Source of the DNA: Stagonosporopsis chrysanthemi
Lineage: Eukaryota > Ascomycota > Dothideomycetes > Pleosporales > Didymellaceae
Length of the DNA stretch: 40,378 nucleotides
Direction: 5' to 3'
NCBI GenBank assembly: GCA_022560025.1
Contig: JAFISE010000227.1
Location: forward strand, 1 to 40,378
The translations under genes were made by a program, and so were the position numbers. Below, one piece after another: positions 19,642 to 31,369 of the stretch. Under the pieces are notes generated by a model, which saw nothing but the letters and a program-made list of their open reading frames with translations, did no database searches and was not told the origin of the DNA. The first letter of the stretch is position 1, and each line of letters opens with the position of its first letter.

Positions 19642-20026
19642 GTTCTTGAGGACGATGGAGAAAGTTAACACTGGGTGATTGGGCAGATTTGAAGAAATTG
19701 GGGGTGAGTAAGAGAACGAGGGTAAACTCGGGAAACCTACGCGGGAGCCGGACATATGCGCATACATCCCCTTCACCTACATCCTCCAGTCTTTGCTTTG
19801 TATGGCAGAGTCTGGTAGGTAGAACCAATCAAATGAGCGCCTAATGAGCCTCTTCTGTGGGCATTTCGGATTGGCTTGTTGGCTCCACGCGTTCGGTGCA
19901 TGGACACGGTAGCGCCACGCTAAGCGTTGATGGCTTTACGCCATACACCCTCGCTCACCCGCACACCATTTGCAAGCTCACAGCCACCGTCTCCCTCACT
20001 TACATATCCAAGACGCCGACATAAGC

Positions 20027-21529
20027 ATGCCTTTCACTACCGCAGCAGCCTCGCTTCCTACACCACCAAAGCGCGACCGCGCTGAGTTTGAGGAGGACTT
20101 GGATTGTAATTTCGACAATCCCGCCAGCGTCCACGACCACACCTATTTGGACCAGCACGACCTCGCAGCAGTGCAGCATCCGCCGGAATTCCTACAGGAA
20201 GCCCTCGCGTCGCCTGTTGCTCTCTGCGAGCTTACGACGGAAAATCTCATCAAGCACACTCAATTGGTCAGTCCGGAAGCAACCGTCATCATGCCGCCGC
20301 CGAATTCAGTGCCATCAACACCTACAACGAAATCCCGCGGAGTCTCCCCTGCTCAGCTCAAGAACGAACTCCGCAAGTTTGGCGCATGAATAGACTCGCC
20401 AGAGTCAATGCCTCAAGCTCTGCGTTCGCACATCGATACTGTAGTGAAGGCTCCACGTCAGTGGTAGTCTCCCAATGCCAAGTACCTTGCGCAATTCGCC
20501 GAGGATCTCGTTGGGTTGACTGAAGCGACCATTGTGCAAAACGTTGCACATCTTCTGCTCTTCCAACACAAGATCATGTCCACTACAGACCTTGGTGAGG
20601 AACACATCCGCATGGACATGAATATGAATTTCGAAAAGAGGTTTGTGAAGAGCAGGACATACCAGCTGCCAGCTGCCATCCCCGACGTCAGTGTTGGATA
20701 CATTCGGCCCGAGCACTGCCAATATTACGCCACGTCTTTCTTCACTGTGCAGGAAGACGCCGTCCTTTTCGATTTCGGAGTTAGCACCACAGGCGAAACT
20801 ATCTTCCCTTTTCTCACAGCTCAATTCAAGACGGTTGTGGCTAATTATCTTCTTGCCAAATTTCTGGGTGCGCGAGATGGCATTGCTGTTGCCCAAGCTC
20901 TTCTGGCCCTTCTTGAAGCTGCGGGCATACAAGCAACTGTTCTTGACACGCAACATTGGTCGTTGACTTGCAGCGGAGAGAGTGTTGCCTTGTATGTGCA
21001 CTGGATGGTGCCCCAAGCTGACGGCACCAATCACTTCCACATGGCCCCAGTATACAAGGCCTTCCTCGACAACGAAGAGCAGGTTCGGACATTGAGATGC
21101 TACATGCGCAATATCCTCGAGCACTCGTGTACAGTACGGGTCGCCAGGATCAAGGAAGCGGTCAGGAAGATACTTCACAACCATGTAGATTCAGACTACC
21201 CCAATAGTGCTGGTGATGTGAACCCGACACAGCCGACCCCAAACGCCACATCCTCACACGTGTCTGGATCCGGCCTTTCGCCACAGCAGATGCAAGGATG
21301 GGGATCCGGCCCCGCTCAAGAATCTTGGACTTCGTCCAATCAAGACTACGGCGGTGGCACACATGGCTACGCTCTGCGAGGTCCCCCTCCACAGGGTAAC
21401 TTTGGACATTGCTACGGCGCCCAGCACTCACAAGAGTATCTCCAGACACCCACACGTGGCTCAACGAACTCCCTCAAGCGGGCGCGTAAAGGTGAGCAAG
21501 GCTCTAAGTACTATTCTCCCTACGCATGA
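20027..21529 (+). pseudogene. DUF7924-like protein gene with two in-frame stops
   Basis: A single frame runs from ATG at 20027 to TGA at 21529, interrupted by TGA at 20387-20389 and TAG at 20465-20467. The segment between the stops still reads like the family (SPESMPQALRSHIDTVVKAP). Downstream come PAAIPDVSVGY, ETIFPFLTAQFK and a helical block, matching the layout of the fungal DUF7924-type family (PFLTCEVK motif and following helices). A low-complexity Gly/Ser/Gln tail follows, with basic SLKRARK near the end. The acidic residue of the E-x-K-like motif is Gln here. The function of the family is not known to me. Splicing out both stops would remove conserved-looking residues, so I favour a young pseudogene. 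TAG can arise from CAG by C-to-T, TGA from CGA. Confidence 0.65.
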
Positions 21530-22224
21530 GGCTCTCTGGTGGAGGTATACCTCCCCAGGCCTTTGTGTCTCTGTTCTCTTTTATCAGGCTTTCGGAGCCG
21601 CTTCGGCCGGTCCATGCTTTCTCACAGCGATTGAGAAGATGGTCTTTTCTGGCTGCACTGCGACAAAACACGAGTTCTGGTTCTTACTTCATTTAATGTT
21701 TTGCTTTCTGTTCTTCTCCGCGAAAAATCAAGCGTTCTGCATACAATACAATAGCATAGATACCCGGCTGCGTCAATGCAGCACATGAATCACATCCAGA
21801 TCGTCTCAACCCTCATCTCTTGTACAACTTAGCGCACAATGCCTAGCACGTGCAGCACCCGTTCATCCTTCACGCCGAACTCTCGACCGGCCTCCGTCTA
21901 CCCGTCTACAACATCACCCCCTCTTCTCACACTACGTCTGCCGCCCCTCAATCCAGCGACCTCCTACATATCACGCAGCACGTCTCTCTCCCGCCCTAGA
22001 ACGGACGAGCACCTCCATATACCGCAAGCGCATCGCGCACAATGCCTCGCGCAGCTGCTCATCTACCATGAAGTCGCCTGAACGAGTCAAAGCGTGAGAT
22101 GCAGAGCCGGCGTGGCTCCGAGTGCAAGGGACAGCAAGTAAGAAGCTGCGAGGTTTGGGTCATCTGAGATACTCCAGAAGCGAACACCCTCACTAGATAT
22201 ATAAAGATCTCATGCCATGTAAGC
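21530..22224. other. Intergenic, no gene seen
   Basis: About 700 bp. A short motif, GCGCACAATGCCT, occurs twice (about 21833 and 22036), suggesting an old local duplication. No supportable gene. Confidence 0.4.
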
Positions 22225-22957
22225 TCATACATATACTATCGCACCAGCTGCCCGTTGAACCGACATTCGTTTGAAGCCCTTGAGACTATCACCAAGAAGT
22301 CCCCGCGCCGTCTTTTCACACCATTCGAACCTACCACACCAGAACAAAGCAAAAAGCTTCTCTCTTAGTACATTAACGCTGAATACCCAGCACGACTTGA
22401 TCTCACCAAACAATCCTTGCGAGGCCAGTCCCTTACCAAGATCTGTCCCCTCCTTCTCCGCCTCAGGCTCTGCTTTGACGATGGCAGAAGCAATCTGGTA
22501 TTTCAGTCTACCATCCCTACTGTCAGCGTTAGCGCCATCCCCAACAGTCTTCTTGGTCTGCAACAACGGCTTCGTCTCTGTTGTGGCAGTCAGATTGGAG
22601 ATGATATTGTCGTGTGTCGTGATCGCCGGCGCGAGGTTGTAGAACGGGGATTTTGGGGCCCGTGATCATGAATGTGTTGGGGAGGTTGGGCGCGCAGATA
22701 CCCTGATAGGACGGCGGCGCTCGCTGCGCACGGTGGGCCTTGGGCGACTCGCTATTGCGTCCTGCGATCGCGATGTGCGTGTTGTTTCCGTCGATGTCGT
22801 TGGAGCGCATGGCGCAGATGGCGACGTCTAGCTCGTGGATGTGGCTGTTCGCGGTGGTGCGGATGCTGGTGGGTGTGAACTCAGTGATGGGGTCCTCCTT
22901 GATGTCGACGTCGGCGCGACTGGACAGCTCGTAGTAGCCGCAGTTACGCGGTGGTCC
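22225..22957 (-). pseudogene. Baeyer-Villiger monooxygenase C-terminal relic
   Basis: Read on the minus strand, the sequence follows the C-terminal third of cyclohexanone-monooxygenase-type flavoenzymes: CGYYELSSRADV, EDPITEFTPTSIRTT, HELDVAICAM, PPSYQGICAPNLPNTFMITG, then PFYNLAPAITTHDNIISNL, and finally LFGEIKSCWVFSVNV with GDSLKGF. A single extra base in the four-base G run at 22646-22649 shifts the frame between FMITGPK and PFYNLAP. The usual ATGFD motif is degraded to AMRSN. The N-terminal FAD and NADPH Rossmann domains are absent upstream, where an unrelated-looking frame occurs. Intact enzymes insert oxygen next to a ketone. This copy cannot be active. Confidence 0.75.
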
Positions 22958-25900
22958 CCGAGTGTATCTACGGTGTAGATGTTATTATTCTTGAAGCACT
23001 CTACCGCCCGGTATCCAGCAATAGTGAAGTTATCGGAGAGGTCGAGCTTGTTGACCTCGCGGCCGCCGAACGAACCAGTGAAGATAGAGCGTGCTTGTCA
23101 ATTGGGCTGGTCTAGCGTTAAGTGCTTTGCAGATCCAGGACCAACAACAAGTTTTATTATTCAAAGGAAGGTGCTGGATCGCCAATGTGGCCAAGGTGAA
23201 AATGGCTGAAAGTGTCATCTCTGGCTCGAATCCTCTTTCTAGGTTCTTCGAAGCACCTTTCTCGCGTGGATACCGACTAATCCTGGGTAGGTGACTGAGG
23301 ATGTAGGTTCAGTCAGGTTCCAAGGTCCTTGCGGAGCAATCTGAGTCAAATATGGTTGACTTCTCGGACGGCTCGGAGGATGTCAAGATTACAATCACTT
23401 GTTCCATGGTCTGTTATCTTAACTGTTTTCTTCTTATCTGTAAGATCGCCAGTAGTGTCTTTTAAAAATCCCATATCATCTGGTCACTAAACGTCTTGGA
23501 AACCGAAGAGCCATCGTGGTCGGCCGGTCTTTGACGATCATACAATGGAGATAATTAGCGCCTTTTTGCAGGTTGGCGGCCCTCGCATGGAAAGAAATCC
23601 ACCGCAATGTACCACCTTCCAAGGTAGCGATACTGGTGCCCGTAGGATTGAACAGCATTCCAGCACAGTGCAACTGATCACGTTTGGGTTGTGGCGCCAG
23701 CGAGACCTTGTGGAAGGACCGCTCTGTCTCCCCTTGCAGCAACCGAAGGGCGTTGGGGAAGGCGCAGGCCGGTGAGGGGAGAGAGAAGGTCCAGGCTGAT
23801 GGAGCGACGCACGATGAACAGCTAAGAAGACCAAGAGCAGTAGTGTAGAGTGCAAGCACAGAAACGTGAAGTGCATGCGACACGGACGCAAAGAGGCTAC
23901 GTTGGAGTGAGTCCTGCTCCCGCCTTGAGCTCGCCAACGGATTGCCGGTGGTGCTCGAGTTGCGAAGGAGCTGACAGAAGCGCCGGGGGAGTCACCTTGT
24001 TAGGCAGCTGTAGACTCAATGTACTGTGCCGAGTTCCATGCTCAAAGACGCGGACGATTATCTCCTTGGGCCCGCACGAGTCTGGGCGGCCGCGTGTATA
24101 GGGAAACTGACGACCTAAGTTGTAACGATATCACAGCCTCATCTGGAACACCCAGTATCATCGCCGTTGGTAAGGAGAAGCTCTTGAACCTCCTTCTTGA
24201 CGCGGACAGTGAGAATGACAACGATACCACCCTCGTGCGGATACGCTGACTACTGACTGACATGAATTCCGTTGGCGATGAATACCTAGCCTTCACCACT
24301 CTTCCCAGGCTTAGGAGTCTGGATAACGAGTGGAACACTTTTGGAGTTGAAACAACCGTTGTCCAGGATCGTTGGCTACAAGCCCGCTGACTCGAATGTG
24401 AAAAGACTGTTGGAGATATTGGATGCCATCGAAGAACGGTGAAATGCTGGTCTTTCGTCAACCCAGGCTCGGTACATGGTGGAGCCGTTACGTTGCAGAA
24501 GATTGACGCTTTTATATTGCCAATGTCCGGTCCGATGATGACCTACTTCCCAGCAAGGCCAATCGCGGCGTGGAGTTGCTCGACGCATGCTAGGACGTGC
24601 CGTAGCTCGCCAAGGACCGAAGGTCAGCCGTCAGCCCCTTTTCAGGACGAGAGCGAGACTGACTTCCAGTCCAGCACCATCAGCACCGCCGGGTCGCGGC
24701 AGCTCCCAGCCTGGGTCGACGCATATTTGCAATCCATGGTGGAGAAGCCATTCGCCGCCCGCCTACGTCAGCAAGCTCTTTGCACTTCCTTACCTTTTCG
24801 CCGTCCCTGTCTTTGTCCGCTGGCGCATCGTAGTCTTGTCAACAATCCTCCAGGTCTGCCGCCACCGCAGAACGCCCGGAGACCCACTCTTCGCCTCCCC
24901 TTCGCGCTTGCCCCTCGCACGACCTCACACCTCTCGGCGCTACCCCACTCCTCACGTTACTGCACGAGTCGGCCCGCAGCTCCACGCTTCTGCGCTAACC
25001 CACAGTACAATATAAGCCACCACACGACCCACTCGTCGAGCTCTCTGCAACCGCTGCCGATTACTTGACTGAATCGACAAAGACCCTCGACCAGCATGTC
25101 GAGACGATGCAGCTGTCCATATGCTGGTGTGTGAATTGGCCTCAGTCCTGCCACCAGACGCAGGCTTGATTGCACAACCCGAGAAGGGGGCGGTCCCCTT
25201 GGGGAACTCGCCCGTCGTATGCCTTCCCACCGTCTCTCATCTGTTCTCCTCAGATGGATTATAGGGTGCTGACGTAGCTACGTGACCGTGCGAGTATAAC
25301 GGAACGTGGTCGGTCTTGCGGCCATGGCTTGGTGCGGGGCGTCGATCGCCTACAATTGCGCATACGGATGTTAGCGACCTCGACCTTGGACTCAAAGTGG
25401 GAACCTCTACACGTGCACTCACACGCTTTTGACCCCCGTCGTTGGTCCTTTCATGGCCGGACTGGGCAATAGCCACACCGCATCGTCGCGCCAGGCATCC
25501 TCATCCTAAACGCCGTCTTTGCAGCCGCTTGGGAAACGCCTTCACCTTCACCCAAATCGCAAACAGCTCGTGGGTACAGCGCACGTCAATAGGAAGGAAG
25601 TCTGATAGGCTGGTGATCTGCGTTGGTGTTTTCATGGCCGTCGACCAACTGCACGAAGCAACTGCTCGATCAGGTGCACTGTATCATCGGGCTCTGGGGA
25701 ATGGAAGCGAGTCGGCGCCTGCAGCGAGAAGGGCGTTGTCGAAGTGGCCAACACGCTGATGCGAGGGTTCTTGCGGATCGTTGGGCTCTGGATCAGCTCT
25801 GGAGACGCGCTCTTCCGTATGAGGGGTGACGCATGTAGGACCCGAGCCAGGCGAGAGGCTGGAAGACGCGATGCGACGACGTTCCTGAAAGGTGACAATC

Positions 25901-26249
25901 TCTCACCTCTCAGCAGACTCTCGCTCCCCTATTGCAATGCGCTCTGTGCAGGAACAGCATCGCCGGCCACATGTAGTCTGGTATCATGATTTGCTTCATT
26001 GTTTTGATCGTCAACATCCACGATGATTGGTTGCCCAGTGGGACGCGTCGCGTTGCACAGCAGGACGCGGTGGGTCGTACAGGACCACACGCCATTTTCA
26101 TAACAACTAGCAGCGCCCATGGCACACTCATCCAGCCACTAACTTGTCAACTCATGCAAGGACGGCATCATCATTCATCGACTAATCTGCCGATACATGC
26201 AAGGGCGCTTTAGTGCACCTCCATTGCTAACCTTCACTCCCCGTACGCA
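22958..26249. other. 3.3 kb without a supportable gene
   Basis: Several overlapping frames exist but none is convincing. A minus-strand frame around 22960-23110 (GSFGGREVNKLDLSDNF, then FTIAGYRAVECFKNNNIYTV) looks protein-like and could be an exon of a lost gene, perhaps with the hydrophobic start MTLSAIFTLATLAIQ near 23218. A plus-strand stretch near 24660-24840 (LPAWVDAYLQSMVEKPF) and another near 25020-25120 (ADYLTESTKTLDQHVETMQ) also look exon-like but are isolated and broken by stops. A CCAAT box (ATTGG at about 26025) lies upstream of the Hsp70-like gene. Confidence 0.4.
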
Positions 26250-28771
26250 ATGTCTGCTAAGCGCCCATCAGAGGCGCGGAGTGGACGTACGCGTCCCTCA
26301 ATCAGGGTGACATATGGGAACAAGCGTGTCAAGCGCCGCGTCGCTGAACCCGAAACTGACGAGGTCGTTGGTTCGTGTTGGGAAATTTACCTCAGCGGCT
26401 TGTCTCAGGATAATTCGGAGGTCCTCACTGATGCCCAAGACGGTTACGGCATCGTCCGTCTTACCAGCACATCTCCTCTAACAGGCGCGTGGATGCGACC
26501 GACGCATCAGATACCCGAATTCAAAGATTTCGCCTCTCCGGGCGAATACACGTGCGACGGAAGGCATTCTTGGTTCCTGGAACCCTCACATCTCACGCGA
26601 GAAGTCGACATGCTAGACTTACCAGCATACACGGTGCGTCACCATCTACACCAAAAGCGGTCTTCTCTTGCTCTGGGGTCGGAGAGACGCTTTACGCGCT
26701 CAGAAATTAGTCGCCATGGACAGTTCTCCTCAGTTTACACTAGGTGTGGAAAATGCGGGCGTACTCTCATCATAGATCAGTGCGTCTGCTGTCAGCCATG
26801 CGAAATAGCCTATCACAAAGACTGTATCTCCGACAAGACACAGCAGCCCCTTCAGATCAGAGAAGGGGTTGTCTGTGACAGATCCGGAAGCCCCGTCTCG
26901 TGTACGCACACTACTCCAATCGGAGCACCTGACCATCTCGGGCGGGCACCCGGTTTCATCATCGACGTCTGTGTAGACATTGGTTCCGAGAAGGCCAAGG
27001 TCAGCACCAAACTGACAGCTAAGGAGTACACTGATGGCTCGTACGTCTCCCTTAATTCGCCTCCATACTCCGTCACTTGGGTCTCAGAAGACCGGACGGC
27101 TGTTTGGTCTGACGACAACATGTATGCTCCCTTTTTGAGAGACGCAAAGGCAACGCCCATTGCGCCTATCAAGCGCTGTCTGTACGAACCCGATCTGGTG
27201 GCCAATTTCCAGAGCCCTGGGATCAACGTGCAATCTGTCTTTGATGCCTTTTTCACATTCGCATTCAACAAAATCAAAACAACTCGGAACAACGTGCTTG
27301 AGAAATGCGCTGCTGACGCCAAGTCTACCGCAGCCTTGTACGATGGCTATGCTGCTGCCGAGCTAAACATCTCAATCGCAACGCCCTCTGGCTTATCAAC
27401 AGCACAGAAAACGCCGCTGCTGACCGCCCTGTACAATACAGGCACCTCTTTCATGACATCACTTGGGCTGCCAGGCCTTCATCCGAAAATCTACGATCTT
27501 CCCGAGTCAGAGGCAGCTCTTGCTGGCATCAAGAGTTCTGCTGTGTGGGCGACGGATAGTTTGAAAGATGATCAACCCCAGTATCTCGTTTTCGATGCTG
27601 GTGGTACCACTTGCGTAAGTCATCTGAAACTTCCAAAGAACCAGGACTTACATGTTGCTCCAGGACTTTTCTGCTCACCGGTGTCGCGAAATGCAGAGTC
27701 CTCTGCGACTGGACTGCCATGCCTCGCGCAGCTTTGCTGGCGGGACAGTCTACCTGGCCCGACAGCTGATGTCCGAGATGAACATCAGCACCCAGTTCTG
27801 GGACCCATTTATCAAGTGGGCGGTCGCCGCCACCCAGGACGACCAAGCGGCAAACAACATTTTCGCCGAGAAAGCGCTTGGAGCGCGCTGGCGCGAATTG
27901 CGAGAGAAGCAGGCAGCCGGCTTTAAGAGTTTCGTGGACCGTTGCCTCGAGGCAACCACCGAACAACTGGGAGAAGGCGAGATCGAAGTCGTGCTCTCGG
28001 GTGGCGGACTTCTGGACCCCTCGATAGTCAATGTCGTGAAAGATTCGCTCCGAGAACACCTGAGGGAAAAAACGGTTTTGATAACGAACGAAACGTACTC
28101 CGATGCTCAGTAAGTCTAACCGTCAGTTCCGAATGCCTCCCTAATCCATGGACAGAATGAGTATTGTTTTGTCTGGGCTTCAGAACTATCTTGACCACTG
28201 CAAGACGCTACGATATAGTTCGTCACCGATGACCGTCCTGGCCCAACAAGACACCACCCTCGAGACAGACGACAACAGTCGCTCTTTCGTCGTCATGGTG
28301 AACAAAGACGACCCGCTGGGCCCATGCCCTCTCTTATCCGACAGCCAGCCCTCCGCAGGCGAACTAGTCACCTACGACGTGTCATGGGGCAACGAGGACA
28401 TACCCACAACCCACGTCCCCTTCTTCGTCCACCCCGCCAAGGCCACCCCCACCCTGCACAACGGCCTCGGCGTCATCGAGAACATCGCCCCAGGCGACCC
28501 CGACCTGCGCCAAATCGCGCACGTCAAGCTGCTCAAGCCGCCCATCAAGACCCCCACAGCTATCTTCCTAGGCAGCACGGTCAATGTCCTCGGCCGCACC
28601 GTCCGCACCGACGCATACATGCCCAAGAAGAACGGCATCGACGTTATAGGCATGTCGATCGCGGATCTCCACGCGCTCCCGGACAAGGATCTCTTTCGCC
28701 AGACGCAGATCCACGGGCTGGACCTGCACAGGGTGAACAGCATGGCCGACATGTCGATCTTTGAGGCTTGA
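26250..28771 (+). CDS. Hsp70-like ATPase with N-terminal Cys/His cluster
   Basis: Three exons, 26250-27614, 27664-28109 and 28156-28771, joined by introns of 49 and 46 nt, both GTAAGT...AG; frame is kept and the protein is 808 residues. Residues 166-192 form a compact Cys/His cluster (CGKCG, CVCCQPC, HKDC) like a treble-clef zinc finger. From about 238 the Hsp70/actin ATPase fold follows: DVCVDIGSEKAKVS in the place of the first phosphate loop, SIATPSGLSTAQ (about 375), LPESEAALAGI (about 417), FDAGGTTCDFS as the second phosphate loop (448-458, read across intron 1) and LSGGGLLDPS as the adenosine motif (566-575). This is the HSPA12-like fungal group rather than a canonical chaperone. The first phosphate loop has lost its G-T-T, so ATP hydrolysis may be impaired. 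The last 200 residues replace the usual peptide-binding domain and are unrecognised. The gene appears intact. Confidence 0.85.
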
Positions 28772-30063
28772 GGGATCGATTGGCGGAGGCGGGATGGGCG
28801 GTAAGGGTGCGGACGTCCGACAACAAATGATTGTGAATTTCTTGCGTGCTTCATCGAAGCGATTTCTTATGTTGATCACGGCCATGGATTTCTTTCCTTG
28901 CGGACCTGTCGAGCATATTAGCGTTGCACATTACCTAGGGCATTACTTATGGGAGTTAGATACCATGTACGCGTACTTACAAGCCGGCCGCCATGCGCTT
29001 CAGCCGAAGCGTTTGGTCGTGTCAGGCCATGAATATTTCGGATTTTGTTCAGCTTTCTTAGCGGGATGGATGATTGGAGGATTGTAATGTATGTCGGGCG
29101 AGCGGACGGCGAAGTGGGACACCATAGGAGTTCAGCATCATATAGACAGACTTATGATTATGCTTTATAAAATCTCTCTTTCCTGTGATGTTACCAACAT
29201 GGTGAAGAAGTGCGGACCGTCCCAACGGTCAACCCAACGACCATCTCGTCTACTCTGCCTTCGCTACGGTCGACGTGCATGGACGACTCGCTCTTGACAA
29301 ATACTGGCCATAGAACCAGTCGAACCAAATACCTCCTGGACCTCACAATCGAACACACCCCTCAGCTGCACAACAAACACCACTTATCAACTTCGCCAAC
29401 GCCGGCCGGCTGCTTAAAAGGTATACAGGGTGTTACCCAGCCGTCAACAATCTACAGCGCGAAAGTATACCAGTCGCCTGCCCACTTCACGCAGATCAAT
29501 CTCTGCCAAGAACCCGCGTGCCAGCCGGACGCGACGCGACTCGACTGGCCCCATCTCCCCAACAACCCCAATCAATGCATGCTAATCTCCCTGCTCGAGA
29601 AGTGTGCCGGAGTGCCGAAGAACACCATCAAGCCAGTGAAGCTCTTCGCCTGAACCCACCGCGTCTGCAAGTGCGTCAGCGGCTGAGCGTGCTCTTGTGC
29701 CCGGCCATCTGGTTCTCGGCGTTGGGGGTGTAGGGTCAAGACCAAAAGCACGGGGGTGATGGCCGGTAGACGTGGGCCAGGTTCGTGTCTCTCGGTAGCC
29801 TGCACGCACACCGAGAAAGTGCACGGAGGGAGGTGTGGCGGCGGATTGATACGACGGATGCGTGCATGCATGATGTTGATGCCGAACGGCGACTGGGGCG
29901 CCAATGAGTGCTGAACCGCTTTCGTGTTGGCGATGCAGTAGGTGTTTGGCCAGAGATGCTAAGTTGACGCGCTTTGGCAGCTTTCCCTCCGCACAGTTGG
30001 GTCTTTTCGAAGTCACAGTTGTTGCTGCCGACGTTGTTTGCGGGGTCTTCCAAGGTCATAATC
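28772..30063. other. Intergenic with one ambiguous frame
   Basis: A plus-strand frame ending at 29653 contains a Cys-bearing segment (QSPAHFTQINLCQEPACQPD, then NQCMLISLLEKCAGVPKN) that looks like part of a small secreted protein. There is no signal peptide or start codon in good context, and an overlapping minus-strand frame is equally long. I do not call a gene. Confidence 0.35.
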
Positions 30064-30247
30064 TGTAACCACGTGGCATAGATCACATGATATTTCATTG
30101 TAGCAGGCACTGCCCGGTGTGGGCAAGTGCACTTATCTCTGAGCTGAGGGCTCCTGTAGACGATCATCATAACATCACAACACGAGAACAGATAGCAATA
30201 CAAGCGTTGACCCGCAGCACCCACTTGACACTGCTTACGCAGTTACA
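30064..30247 (+). repeat. Complete solo LTR copy 3
   Basis: 184 bp, TGTAACCACGTGG at the start and CGCAGTTACA at the end, flanked by the 5-bp direct duplication TAATC (30059-30063 and 30248-30252). It carries CACGTG at 30070-30075. It is the reference copy for the family, in the same orientation as the copies at 1 and 4824. Confidence 0.92.
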
Positions 30248-31369
30248 TAATCCCTCGTCAGCTCGATTGCGTAAAGGGCCGTTGTATATGCGTCAAGAAT
30301 GTCGGTAGTTACGCTGAGCTACTATTTTCTTCGTGGCATGGAGAGCGCATCGCTTCTTTGGGCGGGCGGCGGAAGCTTGTCGACGGCAACGAGGTCGGAC
30401 GACGTGACGAGCTGGGTTGCAAGCGAGGGTACGGCGACATGTTGGTCTGTTTCGTTGAGTGTCGCGAAGCGTAGGCACAACGGGGCAACGTGCAACGTGG
30501 GCTGTGTGCTGCAACAACACGAGTCGAGGCTGCTCGAAATCCTGGATGGGCGAGTGTCTTTGCGGTGAGTTGCGGAATGGAGGTTTGCTTGGACAATGCC
30601 ATTGTGTTCAGTGCTGATGGTTGAGATGAGCAGCTCAGATGTTGGCAAGCACGGAACAGCAACGGAAAGCATAAACATTTGGGTAACGCCTTTCGGATGC
30701 AACTGTCCATGCTTCTGAGATTAAGATCATCGAACTTTAGACCCTGCTTTGGCATAGCCTTGCACTGAAGTTGCATGCGCCGTACTTATATCAACTCAGC
30801 ACCATTCTGCTCAACGGCTTGCTGTCACACACCGACGTCTCAAGTCATCCCTGACTACCATGAACGTGGGCAATGTGCGGTCATACGATGGCAGCCGAGT
30901 CTTGGGTGGAACCAAAGACGCCATCATTTCCACCAAGTCCAGCGTAGATGGTCCAACAACCCTCCAATACACTTTAACCGTCTTCATCACCCTTCAAGTA
31001 TTGAGAACAATCAACCAGTCTCCTTCCATCGTGTATAGTGGTGTGATCGTTACCGTGCCTACTGGTCTTGCCTGTACCCCTGCCCCGTCGCATGCTTCAC
31101 TTGGAACAGCGGGCGCTGGCACTGGAGGAGAGACGAGTGACCTTACAAGGCCAAGATGCGGTCGGGACGTTGTTGGCACTACCGAGGTCGTGCACAGTCC
31201 ACGGTCGTGGTCCCAGGGCCGAATCCACCACCGAACAGTAAAAACGTCTCCGGGCTCGATAGTTGTGTCGGAAATGGTGAAAAGCTGGAAGGCGACATTC
31301 TCGTATATTCGCATTTGCCAAGCTCACCGGGTATTGTTTTGTCATCTTGGTGGAGATCGCAAAAATGCC
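30248..31369. other. Two competing frames, no confident gene
   Basis: A plus-strand frame of 210 codons (30860-31492, ATG start) overlaps a minus-strand frame of 106 codons (30994-31314). Neither shows a domain, and the plus frame runs into the 3' end of the HNH gene. Around 30309-30600 on the minus strand an N-terminus rich in Arg/Ser (MALSKQTSIPQLTAKTLAHP) resembles a mitochondrial targeting peptide without a mature domain. Confidence 0.35.

Noticed and set aside
23476..23937. 153-codon minus-strand frame and a 117-codon frame overlapping it
   Set aside because: Both are open in a C/T-biased stretch, with no family resemblance and poor composition for protein.
30064..30247. The 184-bp repeat as a gene-derived or tRNA-like SINE
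   Set aside because: It has TG...CA ends and exact 5-bp duplications, no tRNA-like A/B boxes and no A-rich tail, so an LTR fits better.
30309..30776. Possible N-terminus of a mitochondrial protein on the minus strand, with QRSDAL resembling the start of the complex I 24-kDa subunit
   Set aside because: Only a few residues match, the frames shift and no mature domain follows.
31097..31369. Same-frame continuation after the HNH gene stop
   Set aside because: Unlike the other stop-plus-continuation cases, the sequence does not look protein-like, a different minus frame (30994-31314) is equally open, and the HNH protein already has a natural C-terminus.
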